NCBI GenBank assembly: GCA_002391105.1 | Contig: DGRT01000163.1 | Span: forward strand, 1-34,252 | Length of the DNA: 34,252 nucleotides | Source of the DNA: Lachnospiraceae bacterium UBA4381 | Lineage (GTDB): Bacteria > Bacillota > Clostridia > Lachnospirales > Lachnospiraceae | Reading direction: 5' to 3' | Shown here: positions 21,967 through 30,943 of the stretch, piece after piece | How positions within the stretch are numbered: position 1 is the first letter of the stretch | Layout of the letters: every line of letters starts with the position of its first letter | Program-made: the position numbers and the translations under genes | Notes under the pieces: model-generated | Databases searched by the model: none | What the model was told of the DNA's origin: nothing | What the model saw: only the letters and a program-made list of their open reading frames with translations

Positions 21967-23241
21967 ATGGAAAATAGAAATGGTAAAATTGTATATAGTG
22001 TCAGTGAGATAAATAAGCAGGTATCAGATTATATTAAAGATAATCCTGTTTTCAGTAATGTAACCATAAAAGGTGAAATATCGAACTGTACATACCAGCA
22101 GGCAAAGGGGCATTATTACTTTTCAATAAAGGATGATGGCGCTTTGATTAATTGCGTCTTTTTTAAGAAATATAATATGCGTATGAATTATAAGCTGCAG
22201 AATGGAATGCAGATATATGCTACCGGCTGGATCGATATATATCAGGAGACCGGAAAGTATCAGCTCTATATCACAAGTGTTGAAATGGTTGTTGACAGGG
22301 GAGCTATAATGGCTGCTTATCTTCAGTTGAAGGAGAGACTTGCTGAAGAGGGACTTTTTGATTTTGAACATAAGAAGCCTATACCCAAATATCCAAAGGC
22401 TGTTGGAATAGTTACTTCCCAGGATGGTGCAGTGGTTCACGATATTATAGAAGAAGCTGCAACGAGAAATCCCTATGTGCAGTTCTATCTGTATCCTGTA
22501 CAGGTTCAGGGAAAGGGTGCGCCGGAATCGGTTGTAAGAGGTATAGATTATTTTGAAAGAATGGGCGTTGATACCATTATCCTTGGAAGAGGCGGTGGTT
22601 CCTCCGAAGAGCTGGGAGCCTTTGATACCGAGCTGGTGGCAAGACGTGTATATAACTGTACTATACCGACTATTTCTGCAACAGGACATGCTATTCATAA
22701 TACGCTTGTTGATTATGCTGCAGATGAAAGAGCTATCACGCCTACACAGGCTGGAGGAAAGGCTGTTGCAGACATAATGACAACTCTCAGACATGTTGCT
22801 AAGACTCACGAAAGTATAGAACAGAAAATGTCATTTAAGCTTAGAACTTATCAGATGAAGCTTGAAAGTCTGAGGGCAGGAATAGAAGGAAAGCATCCGG
22901 CAAGGCAGATAGAGGATAAGAAGAAAAAGGTTGAACTGTATTATGTAAACTTCACAAGCCTGATGCAGAAGAAATTTTTTGACAGAAGCTCTGCCTTTGA
23001 ACAGCAAAGTGAGAGGATGAAGGTCCTCATGAATAATAAATACAGTTCCCGTCTGAACAGGTTTAATGTTGCGCTTGCGAGAATGGATGGACTTAGCCCG
23101 ACAGCAAAGCTGAGAGGCGGTTATGGATTCATTGAAAAAGACAGCACCCCTGTAACCTCGGTGGAGGATGTAAAGCCGGGAGATAATTTACAGATTACTA
23201 TCCATGATGGTACTATATCCGCAACTGTTGACCAATCATAA
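21967..23241 (+). CDS. xseA: Exodeoxyribonuclease VII large subunit
   Basis: XseA with XseB forms exonuclease VII, which degrades single-stranded DNA to oligonucleotides. The 424 residues show an N-terminal OB fold (about 1-105: YSVSEINKQVSDYIKDNPVF, then ISNCTYQQAKGHYYF), a catalytic domain (about 115-320), a coiled-coil region and a C-terminal segment with GGYGFI. Catalytic-domain motifs are VGIVTSQDGAVVHDI (Asp159) and ILGRGGGSSEEL (Arg208). The usual GHExD signature instead reads GHAIHNT (241-246): the His is kept, but the Glu is Ala242 and the Asp that is catalytic in E. coli is His244. The rest, including YAADERAITPTQAG, aligns. The gene is intact and in its normal operon. Activity may be altered. 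Confidence 0.94.
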   Translation: MENRNGKIVYSVSEINKQVSDYIKDNPVFSNVTIKGEISNCTYQQAKGHYYFSIKDDGALINCVFFKKYNMRMNYKLQNGMQIYATGWIDIYQETGKYQLYITSVEMVVDRGAIMAAYLQLKERLAEEGLFDFEHKKPIPKYPKAVGIVTSQDGAVVHDIIEEAATRNPYVQFYLYPVQVQGKGAPESVVRGIDYFERMGVDTIILGRGGGSSEELGAFDTELVARRVYNCTIPTISATGHAIHNTLVDYAADERAITPTQAGGKAVADIMTTLRHVAKTHESIEQKMSFKLRTYQMKLESLRAGIEGKHPARQIEDKKKKVELYYVNFTSLMQKKFFDRSSAFEQQSERMKVLMNNKYSSRLNRFNVALARMDGLSPTAKLRGGYGFIEKDSTPVTSVEDVKPGDNLQITIHDGTISATVDQS

Positions 23242-23280
23242 GTGCGTTATTAAGTATGTTTTATTATAAAGGTGAGTGGC

Positions 23281-23526
23281 ATGAAAGAAAAAGAACTGGA
23301 TATGATTCCAACTGATACAAATGATAATAATGACCCAAAAGAGTTTAACATAGAACAGTCTCTTATGAGAATGGAAGAGATTAATACTCTTCTGAGCAGA
23401 GAGGGAACATCTCTTCAGGAATCACTGGAGCTGTACAAGGAAGGCGTTGCTCTTGCCGAGGAATGTAAGAAAAGCCTTGAGGGTGTAGAGAAGCAGCTTA
23501 AGATAATTAATCCTGAGGAACAGTAG
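23281..23526 (+). CDS. xseB: Exodeoxyribonuclease VII small subunit
   Basis: An 81-residue helical protein that binds the coiled coil of XseA. The core EQSLMRMEEINTLLSREGTS followed by LQESLELYKEGVALAEECKK is the XseB helical hairpin; a divergent acidic, Asn/Asp-rich N-terminus precedes it. The ATG at 23281 is used, with AAAGGTG (23268-23274) upstream; the in-frame GTG at 23272 lies inside this site. It follows xseA by 39 bases and is one base from ispA. Confidence 0.94.
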   Translation: MKEKELDMIPTDTNDNNDPKEFNIEQSLMRMEEINTLLSREGTSLQESLELYKEGVALAEECKKSLEGVEKQLKIINPEEQ

Positions 23527-23527
23527 A

Positions 23528-24514
23528 ATGACAGAAATAAATGAAATTACGGAATATGTAGAAGGTGTTATAAGGTCCAAGCTGCCGGATGCTTCCAAAT
23601 ATCCGGCAAGAACAGTAGAGGCTATGAACTATGCCATGTCCGCAGGCGGGAAACGTATCAGACCTACTCTTATGCTTCTTACATTTAAAGCTATGAATGG
23701 CAGCCCTGCTATGGAAGAGGCGGTAAAGGCATTTATGGCAGCTATGGAAATGATCCATACACATTCTCTTATTCATGATGATCTTCCGGCACTGGATAAT
23801 GATTCCTTAAGACGCGGTCGTCCTACAGTGCATGTTAAGTATGATGAGGCAGTTGCAATACTTGCCGGAGATGCTCTTCTTAACTTTGCCTATGAGACTG
23901 TTTCAAGCCTTTATTCTGTGGATATGAATAGTGTAAATGATTCGGAGCAGCTAAATATGTTAAGGCTGACAACCAAAGCTCTGGCTGAGCTTTCCAGACT
24001 TACCGGAATCGATGGTATGCTGGGAGGTCAGTGCCTTGATGTGGAGAAGACCGGAATAAGACTTAGCGACAGTGAAAGAGATTATATCTATACTAATAAG
24101 ACGGGTGCGCTTATAGCGGCTTCTATATCTATCGGAGCTATCCTTGCCGGTGCCTCTGATACAGCAGTCAGTAATCTGAGAAAAGCCGGATACAGGATAG
24201 GAAATGCATTTCAGGTACAGGATGATATTCTGGATGAAACAGGTGATGTAGAAACTCTGGGAAAAGAAGTACATCAGGATGCACGTAACAGCAAGAATAC
24301 TTATGTTACGGCATTTGGAATAGATAAGGCGAGGGAGTATGTAGAGCAGGAAACGGATAGAGCAGTTAAGCTTATAAATGCCGAGCTTGATTCCTGTAAA
24401 GCCATGACTAAACCGGTTGACATAATACCTGATGCTAATATTGATATAGAACCGGACACTGCCGGAGTGCTACTGACAGAACTCGTCAGAAAAATGGCTA
24501 CAAGAAATAAATAG
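23528..24514 (+). CDS. ispA: Polyprenyl synthetase (farnesyl/geranylgeranyl diphosphate synthase)
   Basis: A trans-prenyltransferase that condenses IPP with allylic diphosphates. The 328 residues are longer than the usual ~295. The first aspartate-rich motif is DDLPALDND from residue 84 and the second is DDILD (232-236), preceded by QVQ; GGKRIRP and the GALIAASISIGAIL helix are also typical. The extra length is mainly a loop after the first motif (around residues 125-145, NSVNDSEQ) and the C-terminal tail (PVDIIPDANIDIEPDT). It starts one base after the xseB stop and precedes dxs, so precursor and chain elongation genes are co-expressed. Product chain length (C15 or C20) cannot be fixed by eye. 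Confidence 0.93.
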   Translation: MTEINEITEYVEGVIRSKLPDASKYPARTVEAMNYAMSAGGKRIRPTLMLLTFKAMNGSPAMEEAVKAFMAAMEMIHTHSLIHDDLPALDNDSLRRGRPTVHVKYDEAVAILAGDALLNFAYETVSSLYSVDMNSVNDSEQLNMLRLTTKALAELSRLTGIDGMLGGQCLDVEKTGIRLSDSERDYIYTNKTGALIAASISIGAILAGASDTAVSNLRKAGYRIGNAFQVQDDILDETGDVETLGKEVHQDARNSKNTYVTAFGIDKAREYVEQETDRAVKLINAELDSCKAMTKPVDIIPDANIDIEPDTAGVLLTELVRKMATRNK

Positions 24515-24551
24515 CAGAACTAGACATAAATAACAGGACAAGAAATAAATA
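24500..24551. repeat. 14-bp direct repeat between ispA and dxs
   Basis: ACAAGAAATAAATA occurs at 24500-24513 (covering the ispA stop region) and again at 24538-24551, 38 bases apart. The intervening bases and the following AAAGAAATAA are similar and low-complexity. It suggests a partial duplication of the gene end. Confidence 0.6.
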
Positions 24552-24598
24552 ATTCCAATAAAAGAAATAATAACTTAGAACTTTTCGGGGGAACTAGT

Positions 24599-26491
24599 AT
24601 GTCTATACTAGATACTATAAAAAAAGAAAATGACATAAAAGATATACCTATTTCCGATATGCCGGAGCTGGCACAAGAGATTAGAGAGTTTATCATTAAC
24701 AGTGTATCAAAAACCGGAGGACATCTTGCATCCAATCTTGGAGCCGTTGAGATTACCATGGCTCTTCACCTTTGTATGAATCTTCCTGAGGATAAGATTG
24801 TTTTTGATGTAGGTCATCAGTCTTATACTCATAAGATACTTACAGGAAGAAAGGATGATTTTTATAAGCTTCGTCAGTTTGGAGGAATAAGTGGATTTCC
24901 CAAAACCTCTGAGTCGCCCTGTGACTGCTTCAATACAGGACACAGCTCTACCTCCATTTCTGCAGCACTTGGAATGGCAAGAGCCAGAGACCTGAATGGT
25001 ACTGACGAAAGAATATGCGCTGTTATAGGAGATGGCTCCATGACAGGCGGTATGGTATTTGAAGCTCTCGATCAGCTTTCAGAGCTTAAGTCGGGCTGTC
25101 TTATAGTTCTAAATGATAATGAAATGTCAATCTCAGAAAATGTAGGCGGACTGTCCAGCAGTCTGAGCCGATTCAGAGTTGGTAAATCATATAATGAGCT
25201 GAAGACCAGTGTGGAGTCTGCACTTCTTGATATTCCAAGCGTTGGAGACAAGGTTGCCAAGGGTATAAAGAAGTCTAAGGATTCCATAAAGAATCTCTTC
25301 GTTCCGGGAACAATATTTGGAGATATGGGAATTACCTATGTTGGTCCTATAGACGGGCATGACGTAGAGACCATGAAGAATATATTTGAAGCAGCCTTTC
25401 GTCTTAAAAAGCCGGTTATAGTTCATGTGAAAACTGTAAAGGGAAAGGGCTATGGTATAGCTGAAAGATATCCTCAGCATTTTCATGGACTTGGTCCCTT
25501 TGATCCGGTTACAGGAAAGGCAAGAGATCCTAAGAGTGCAGATACCTATACGGATATATTTGCATCCAAGCTGGTTTGTCTTGGAGCCAAGAAGAAGAAT
25601 ATAGTTGCAATAACTGCTGCCATGTCTCTCGGAACGGGTGTAAGACCTTTTCAGAAGGCATATCCTGACAGAACCTTTGATGTCGGTATAGCAGAGCAGC
25701 ATGCACTTACCTTTGCGGCGGGGCTTGCAACAGGCGGGCTTATTCCCGTAGTTGCGATATATAGTTCATTTCTCCAGAGGGGCTATGATCAGCTCCTGCA
25801 TGATATCTGTCTTCAGAAGCTGCATGTGGTAATCATGATCGACAGGTCCGGAATAGTGGGCGAGGATGGTGAGACTCACATGGGAATATATGATACAGCG
25901 TATCTCAGGAGCATACCAAATCTCACCGTTATAGCGCCTAAGGGAGCAAGAGATCTGGAGGATGCCATGGACTATGCCATAAATGCGGATGGACCTGTGG
26001 CTATCAAGTATCCTAAAGGAAATGCTTACACCGGACTGGATGATAAGAATCTGCAGTATCTTACAGGTAAGTCCGAGGTTATCAATTTCAGTTCACAGGT
26101 GGGCGAGGAGAAGACACATTCTCTTTCCATAATAGCCGTAGGAAGCATGGTGAAAACTGCGGTGGAGATCAGAGACCGTATCAGGCAGGAGGAAGGCTAT
26201 GAACCTCAGCTTATCAGTCTCAGATTTATTAATCCTCTGGATGAAGACAGAATTAGAGAGACTGCTGAGCAGTTTGATTATATAGCTGTTCTGGAGGAGT
26301 CTGTCAGAAGGGGGAGCGTCGGAGAGGCTGTTGGATATCAGTTATCCAGATGTGAAAACAGGGCAAAGCTTCTGCATTACTGTATTCCGACAGAGGTGGT
26401 ATCCCATGGAAGCGTGAACAGACTGAAGGAATCCATGGGGCTTGATACTGATTCAATATATGAAGACATATTGAAGCATATAAAAAAATAG
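24599..26491 (+). CDS. dxs: 1-deoxy-D-xylulose-5-phosphate synthase
   Basis: Dxs makes DXP from pyruvate and glyceraldehyde-3-phosphate using thiamine diphosphate, the first step of the MEP pathway. The 630 residues match the family. Signatures: FDVGHQSYTHKILTGR; the ThDP/Mg motif starting GDGSMTGG (144-151) and reaching LNDNEMSISENVGG; VGPIDGHD; the catalytic Glu in DVGIAEQHAL (Glu366 of the E-Q-H segment); and RSGIVGEDGETHMG in the pyrimidine domain. The C-terminal transketolase-C domain (about 490-630) is complete. GGGGG (24587-24591) is seven bases before the ATG. It sits 84 bases after ispA, in the common clostridial order. Confidence 0.97.
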   Translation: MSILDTIKKENDIKDIPISDMPELAQEIREFIINSVSKTGGHLASNLGAVEITMALHLCMNLPEDKIVFDVGHQSYTHKILTGRKDDFYKLRQFGGISGFPKTSESPCDCFNTGHSSTSISAALGMARARDLNGTDERICAVIGDGSMTGGMVFEALDQLSELKSGCLIVLNDNEMSISENVGGLSSSLSRFRVGKSYNELKTSVESALLDIPSVGDKVAKGIKKSKDSIKNLFVPGTIFGDMGITYVGPIDGHDVETMKNIFEAAFRLKKPVIVHVKTVKGKGYGIAERYPQHFHGLGPFDPVTGKARDPKSADTYTDIFASKLVCLGAKKKNIVAITAAMSLGTGVRPFQKAYPDRTFDVGIAEQHALTFAAGLATGGLIPVVAIYSSFLQRGYDQLLHDICLQKLHVVIMIDRSGIVGEDGETHMGIYDTAYLRSIPNLTVIAPKGARDLEDAMDYAINADGPVAIKYPKGNAYTGLDDKNLQYLTGKSEVINFSSQVGEEKTHSLSIIAVGSMVKTAVEIRDRIRQEEGYEPQLISLRFINPLDEDRIRETAEQFDYIAVLEESVRRGSVGEAVGYQLSRCENRAKLLHYCIPTEVVSHGSVNRLKESMGLDTDSIYEDILKHIKK

Positions 26492-26499
26492 TATCAGAA

Positions 26500-26532
26500 A
26501 CAGAATCATAAAACAGAATCATAAAACAGAAT
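26500..26532. repeat. 13-bp tandem repeat between dxs and tlyA
   Basis: Units ACAGAATCATAAA at 26500-26512 and 26513-26525 are identical, followed by a partial third (26526-26532). They start nine bases after the dxs stop. Probably a slippage repeat. Confidence 0.75.
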
Positions 26533-26573
26533 TAGTTTGAATTACTATTACGTGGTAAGGATTGATTATACAT

Positions 26574-27392
26574 ATGAGTGAAAAGAAAAGACTTGATGTA
26601 CTTCTTGTGGAGAAAGGACTGGCTGAGTCCAGAGAGAAAGCCAAAGCAGTCATCATGTCCGGAATTGTATATGTAAATGGTGAGAAGGAAGATAAGGCAG
26701 GAAGTACATTTTCAGTAGATTCAGAGCTGGAGATCAGAGGAAGGACCTTAAAGTATGTCAGTCGTGGCGGTCTGAAACTGGAGAAAGCCATGAAGAGCTT
26801 TCCTATAAGACTCGAAGATAAGGTCTGCATGGATGTAGGCGCATCTACAGGTGGCTTCACTGACTGTATGCTTCAAAATGGAGCCAGCAAGGTTTATTCG
26901 GTAGATGTGGGCTATGGGCAGCTTGCCTGGAAGCTTCGTCAGGACGAGAGAGTTGTGGTTATGGAAAAGACCAATATACGTTATATCACTCCTGAGGATA
27001 TAGCTGACAGACTGGATTTTGTTTCGATAGATGTATCCTTTATCTCACTTTCCAAGGTTCTGCCTCCGCTTTATCCGCTTCTTAAAGAGGACGCAGAGCT
27101 GGTATGTCTTATCAAGCCTCAGTTTGAAGCAGGCAGGGATAAGGTTGGCAAGAAGGGTGTTGTGCGGGACAGAAACGTACATACAGAGGTCATACTAAAT
27201 GTTACGGGCTATGCAGAAGATGCTGGCTTCAAGGTTCTTGGACTGGACTATTCTCCTGTTAAGGGACCGGAGGGAAATATAGAGTATCTGATGCATTTAT
27301 CAAAAAACAGTGACTCTGTCCCTGAAACAGTTTTTGATAAAAGCTATGTAAAGAACCTTGTAGAAGAGAGTCATAATGAGCTTGATAAGTAA
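26574..27392 (+). CDS. tlyA: TlyA family rRNA 2'-O-methyltransferase
   Basis: TlyA methylates 16S and/or 23S rRNA ribose (known from Mycobacterium; loss there affects capreomycin sensitivity). The 272 residues contain an N-terminal S4 RNA-binding domain (about 4-65: RLDVLLVEKGLAESREKAKA) and an FtsJ/RrmJ-like methyltransferase domain with the SAM motif DVGASTGGFTDCMLQ, VYSVDVGYGQLAWKL and VSIDVSFISL. Family members were also called hemolysin A, a label not supported by the sequence. AAGGA (26557-26561) is 12 bases before the ATG at 26574; an in-frame TTG at 26562 directly abuts the site and is rejected. It is next to nadK, as in most clostridia. Confidence 0.95.
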   Translation: MSEKKRLDVLLVEKGLAESREKAKAVIMSGIVYVNGEKEDKAGSTFSVDSELEIRGRTLKYVSRGGLKLEKAMKSFPIRLEDKVCMDVGASTGGFTDCMLQNGASKVYSVDVGYGQLAWKLRQDERVVVMEKTNIRYITPEDIADRLDFVSIDVSFISLSKVLPPLYPLLKEDAELVCLIKPQFEAGRDKVGKKGVVRDRNVHTEVILNVTGYAEDAGFKVLGLDYSPVKGPEGNIEYLMHLSKNSDSVPETVFDKSYVKNLVEESHNELDK

Positions 27393-27405
27393 TAAGGAAA
27401 AGTTT

Positions 27406-28239
27406 ATGAAGAAGTGCAGAAGCTTCCTGTTAATAGTAAATGAAGTGAAGGATACGAACCTTAAGTATTCTCATCAGACGGAAGATATCATCCGGGAAAA
27501 CGGTGGTACTTCGAAGCTTGTGATAGGTACGGATCCTGAAAGTATCATAGAAGCTGCATCAGACGTTGATGCAGTTATTGTGCTGGGTGGAGACGGAACC
27601 ATACTTCGTGTGGCTCATGCCATGGTTGATATAAAGGGCGTTCCGGTAATAGGTATCAATCTTGGTACTGTAGGCTTCATGGCAGAGGTGGTTGTATCTG
27701 ATATCGATAATATGGTGCACAGACTTATGGCTGGCGAGTACAGGGTTGAAGAGCGTATGATGCTGAATGGTACAATGGGTGACCAGAGCCATGATGCACT
27801 CAATGATATAGTTATGGCGCGTCAGGATGCACTCAGGATTATAGCTGTAAAGATATATGTAAATGGTATGTATTTTGATACCACTGAGGCAGACGGTATC
27901 ATTTTATCAACTCCAACAGGTTCTACCGGCTACAATCTTTCTGCGGGCGGTCCTATAGTGAAGCCTGATGCAAGACTTCTGGTGATGACACCTATCTCTC
28001 CATATTCCATGTCCAGAAGGAGCATAGTATTTGGCGTGGATGACAGGATAACGCTGGAGCTTCTGGAAAAGAGGAAGGATATAGAGAATAAAGCTCTTAT
28101 AGCATATGATGGGGCTGTAAGTATTCCCATGAAGGTGGGAGATGCTGTGGATATAAGTGTATCCAGACATACCTTTGAGATAATCAGGCTTGATAATAAA
28201 GGTGTATTTGAGATAATCCGGCAGAAGATCGGTGGATAA
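27406..28239 (+). CDS. nadK: NAD kinase
   Basis: NadK phosphorylates NAD to NADP. The 277 residues carry the conserved GGDGT motif (61-65, in VLGGDGTILRVA), GINLGTVGFMAEV, the LNDIVMAR (NE/D-type) motif and TPTGSTGYNLSAGGPI. The ATG at 27406 has AAGGA (27394-27398) seven bases upstream; an in-frame ATG at 27376, inside tlyA, would add ten residues and lacks such a site. It begins 13 bases after the tlyA stop. In many clostridia argR lies between nadK and recN; it is absent here. Confidence 0.95.
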   Translation: MKKCRSFLLIVNEVKDTNLKYSHQTEDIIRENGGTSKLVIGTDPESIIEAASDVDAVIVLGGDGTILRVAHAMVDIKGVPVIGINLGTVGFMAEVVVSDIDNMVHRLMAGEYRVEERMMLNGTMGDQSHDALNDIVMARQDALRIIAVKIYVNGMYFDTTEADGIILSTPTGSTGYNLSAGGPIVKPDARLLVMTPISPYSMSRRSIVFGVDDRITLELLEKRKDIENKALIAYDGAVSIPMKVGDAVDISVSRHTFEIIRLDNKGVFEIIRQKIGG

Positions 28240-28299
28240 GAAATGGTTTATCTTTATAAGCAGTATGTAAGGGAATGCTGCGATATAAAGGAGTAATAT

Positions 28300-29979
28300 A
28301 TGTTAATTAATTTGCACATTGTTAATCTTGCTCTGATAGATGAGCTGGATATAGATTTTACTGAAGGACTGAATATCATGACCGGTGAGACCGGTGCCGG
28401 TAAGTCCATTATAATCGGTTCTATCGGGATCGGACTTGGTGGAAGATTTGACACATCACTTCTCAGAAATGAGGATAAGGATGGTCTGGTAGAACTGCTT
28501 TTCTCGGTTGATGACAGACTGAGTGAAGTGCTGGCTGAGGAAGAGCTGGATATAGAGGACGGTGAACTGCTTATATCCAGACGGCTTACAGGTGGAAGAA
28601 CCGTAAACAGAATAAATGATAAGACTGTAACAGTTGCAAAGCTGAAAAGGGTTTCCGAGAAGCTTCTGAGTCTGCATGCCCAGCATGAACAGAGAACTCT
28701 TCTTGTGGCTTCAAAGCATCTTGAACTTCTGGACAGCTTTAGCAGTGATATAAAGCCTCTAAAGCAGGAGGTTGCTGATCTTTGCAGGAGCTACAGGGAA
28801 GTATCAGACAAGCTGGAAGGTCTTACCATGGATCAGACGGAAAGAGCCAGAAGGCTTGATTATATTCAGTATGAGATAAAAGATATAGAATCAGCAGGTC
28901 TAAGGGCTGGAGAGGACGAAGAGCTGGAGGAGATATATAAAAAGGCAAGCAATGCTCAGAGTATCGCAGAGCTTACCTCCAAAGCCCAGATGCTTACAGG
29001 CTATGATAGTGACAGCTCAGCCGGAAATCTGGTGGCAGATGCTCTCAGAAGTCTGCAGGGACTTACGAGATATGATGATCAGTCAGAGGGACTTATCAGT
29101 ACACTTGAAGATATAGACAGTCTGCTTGGCGATTTCTCCAGACAGCTTGCAGAATATATATCTGATATGGAATTCGATGAGGAAACTCTCAGAGAGACAG
29201 AAAACAGACTGAATCTTATCAATACCCTCAAAGCGAGATATGGCAGGAGCATACCGGACATTCTTTCTTCACTGGAAGAGCTGAAGGCTGAGGAAAAGGA
29301 ACTGATGTCCTATGATGAAACAGTTCTCAGGCTTGAGAAGGATAGAACTGCCTTTTCAGAGAAGTATTATAAGAAAGCTGAGGAGCTGAGCAGGCTCAGG
29401 AAGAAGACTGCAAAGAAGCTCTGCAGTACCATTTCAGATGCTCTGAAGGAGCTTAACTTTAATGATGTAAGATTTGATATGAAATTTGAGAGGCAGGATA
29501 CCATTTCGGCGGGTGGTATAGACAGTGCGCAGTTTTACATATCTACTAATATTGGTGAGAATATGAGACCACTGGTAAATGTTGCTTCAGGTGGTGAGCT
29601 TTCCAGAATCATGCTTGCCATCAAATCAGTTATATCGGAAACTACCGATACGCCGACTCTTATATTTGATGAAATAGACGTAGGAATAAGTGGAATAACT
29701 GCTGAAAAGGTGGGGCAGACCATGCATAAGCTGGCTGGGTCAAGACAGATTATATCTATCACGCATCTGCCGCAGATTGCCGCATTTGCTGATACGGCTT
29801 ACGTGATAGAAAAAGAGGTCAGTGGGGATAAGACCTTGACCGGAATCAGGAAGCTGGATATGGAAGGACGTGTTATGGAAATAGCAAGACTTCTGGGTGG
29901 AGCTGAGATTACTGATACGGTGCTTGCAGGAGCCAGGGAAATGCTTGAACGACATGGGGGTAACAATATAAATGATTGA
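28300..29979 (+). CDS. recN: DNA repair protein RecN
   Basis: RecN is an SMC-like ATPase that acts at double-strand breaks. The 559 residues have an N-terminal head with Walker A GETGAGKSIIIG (29-40), a long coiled coil (about 140-370), and a C-terminal head with signature SGGELSR (430-436) and Walker B LIFDEIDVGISG. AAGGAG (28288-28293) is seven bases before the ATG. The 3' end overlaps the next gene by eight bases, so the downstream desuccinylase-like pair belongs to the same operon. The 60-base gap before it holds no gene. Confidence 0.96.
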   Translation: MLINLHIVNLALIDELDIDFTEGLNIMTGETGAGKSIIIGSIGIGLGGRFDTSLLRNEDKDGLVELLFSVDDRLSEVLAEEELDIEDGELLISRRLTGGRTVNRINDKTVTVAKLKRVSEKLLSLHAQHEQRTLLVASKHLELLDSFSSDIKPLKQEVADLCRSYREVSDKLEGLTMDQTERARRLDYIQYEIKDIESAGLRAGEDEELEEIYKKASNAQSIAELTSKAQMLTGYDSDSSAGNLVADALRSLQGLTRYDDQSEGLISTLEDIDSLLGDFSRQLAEYISDMEFDEETLRETENRLNLINTLKARYGRSIPDILSSLEELKAEEKELMSYDETVLRLEKDRTAFSEKYYKKAEELSRLRKKTAKKLCSTISDALKELNFNDVRFDMKFERQDTISAGGIDSAQFYISTNIGENMRPLVNVASGGELSRIMLAIKSVISETTDTPTLIFDEIDVGISGITAEKVGQTMHKLAGSRQIISITHLPQIAAFADTAYVIEKEVSGDKTLTGIRKLDMEGRVMEIARLLGGAEITDTVLAGAREMLERHGGNNIND

Positions 29980-30925
29980 GACGATTGCCAGAGTTAATCT
30001 CATGGTAAATGAAGTCCTGAGGATAAAGAAGAACCGTCTTAGTCCTGATGTGCTGACGGGAAATGAACGTCGTATAGCGCTGGTGTCGGGAATATACGGG
30101 GATGAACTTCAGGGGCAGTATATCTGCTATGAGGTTACCAGAAGAATTAAGAAGGAATATGATAAGCTGAAGGGGATAGTAGATATATATCCTACTATCA
30201 ATCCTATGGCAATGGAGGCGAAGACCAGGGAGACACCGGGTTCTGAGCTGGATATGAATGAGCTTTTTCCGGGAGCCAAAAGTGGCGCTCTTGGTGAATA
30301 TGTAGCAAGCTGCCTGATAGATGATATACTGAAGGCGGAAGAAGGACCAAAGACCGAATTCTGCCTGGATGTACATGGCAGTAATATGTATCTGACGGAG
30401 ATACCTCAGATAAGACTGAATGACGATGTAGTAGATGAAGTTATGCCTTATGCTGCACATCTGAATGCTGATATGGTATGGGTGCATCCATCCAGCACGG
30501 TTAAGAAGGGAAGTCTGGTATTTGAACTGAATAAATTGGGCGTTATATCCTGTGTATCAGAATCCACCTCTGCCTTCAAGATAGATCAGAAGGATGGTAA
30601 TCAGGTGGTGGATGGTATATTTGCCCTTATGAAGAATATGGGTATGTGGGAAGGTGATGTGCCGCATATCAAGAAACCTACAGTTGCATATGACAGTCAG
30701 ATAACCTATATCAATTCAGAGCTTGGCGGACTGTTTATTCCCAGTGTTGCTGTGCATGATTATGTGGATGCAGGTATGCGGATCGGTTCCGTTATTAATG
30801 TTATAACAGGTGCAGTAGAGGAAAAGGTTATCGCTCCCAGGAGCGGAGTTATATGTGCTATTCGGGAATATCCGGCTATTGAAGCAGGTTCACTTCTGGC
30901 ACGTATAGTGGGTAGTGCTGAATGA
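29972..30925 (+). CDS. Succinylglutamate desuccinylase/aspartoacylase-like protein (M14 family), first of a pair
   Basis: A 317-residue protein with an M14-type metallohydrolase domain (about 30-240) and a C-terminal beta barrel-like segment (about 240-317, INSELGGLFIPS then IGSVINVITG). The family zinc-binding HxxE motif appears as GIYGDE (40-45), with Tyr42 where His is expected and Glu45 kept. The third ligand is plausibly His135 in LDVHGSN. The usual NxNRxFPG motif reads DMNELFPG (94-101), with Glu instead of Arg. So catalytic competence is doubtful or the metal site is altered. Biochemical substrate is unknown; arginine catabolism genes are not nearby. It overlaps recN and is 18 bases before its paralogue, suggesting the two act together. 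Confidence 0.85.
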   Translation: MIETIARVNLMVNEVLRIKKNRLSPDVLTGNERRIALVSGIYGDELQGQYICYEVTRRIKKEYDKLKGIVDIYPTINPMAMEAKTRETPGSELDMNELFPGAKSGALGEYVASCLIDDILKAEEGPKTEFCLDVHGSNMYLTEIPQIRLNDDVVDEVMPYAAHLNADMVWVHPSSTVKKGSLVFELNKLGVISCVSESTSAFKIDQKDGNQVVDGIFALMKNMGMWEGDVPHIKKPTVAYDSQITYINSELGGLFIPSVAVHDYVDAGMRIGSVINVITGAVEEKVIAPRSGVICAIREYPAIEAGSLLARIVGSAE

Positions 30926-30943
30926 TCTCACAGGAGGGGTTAT

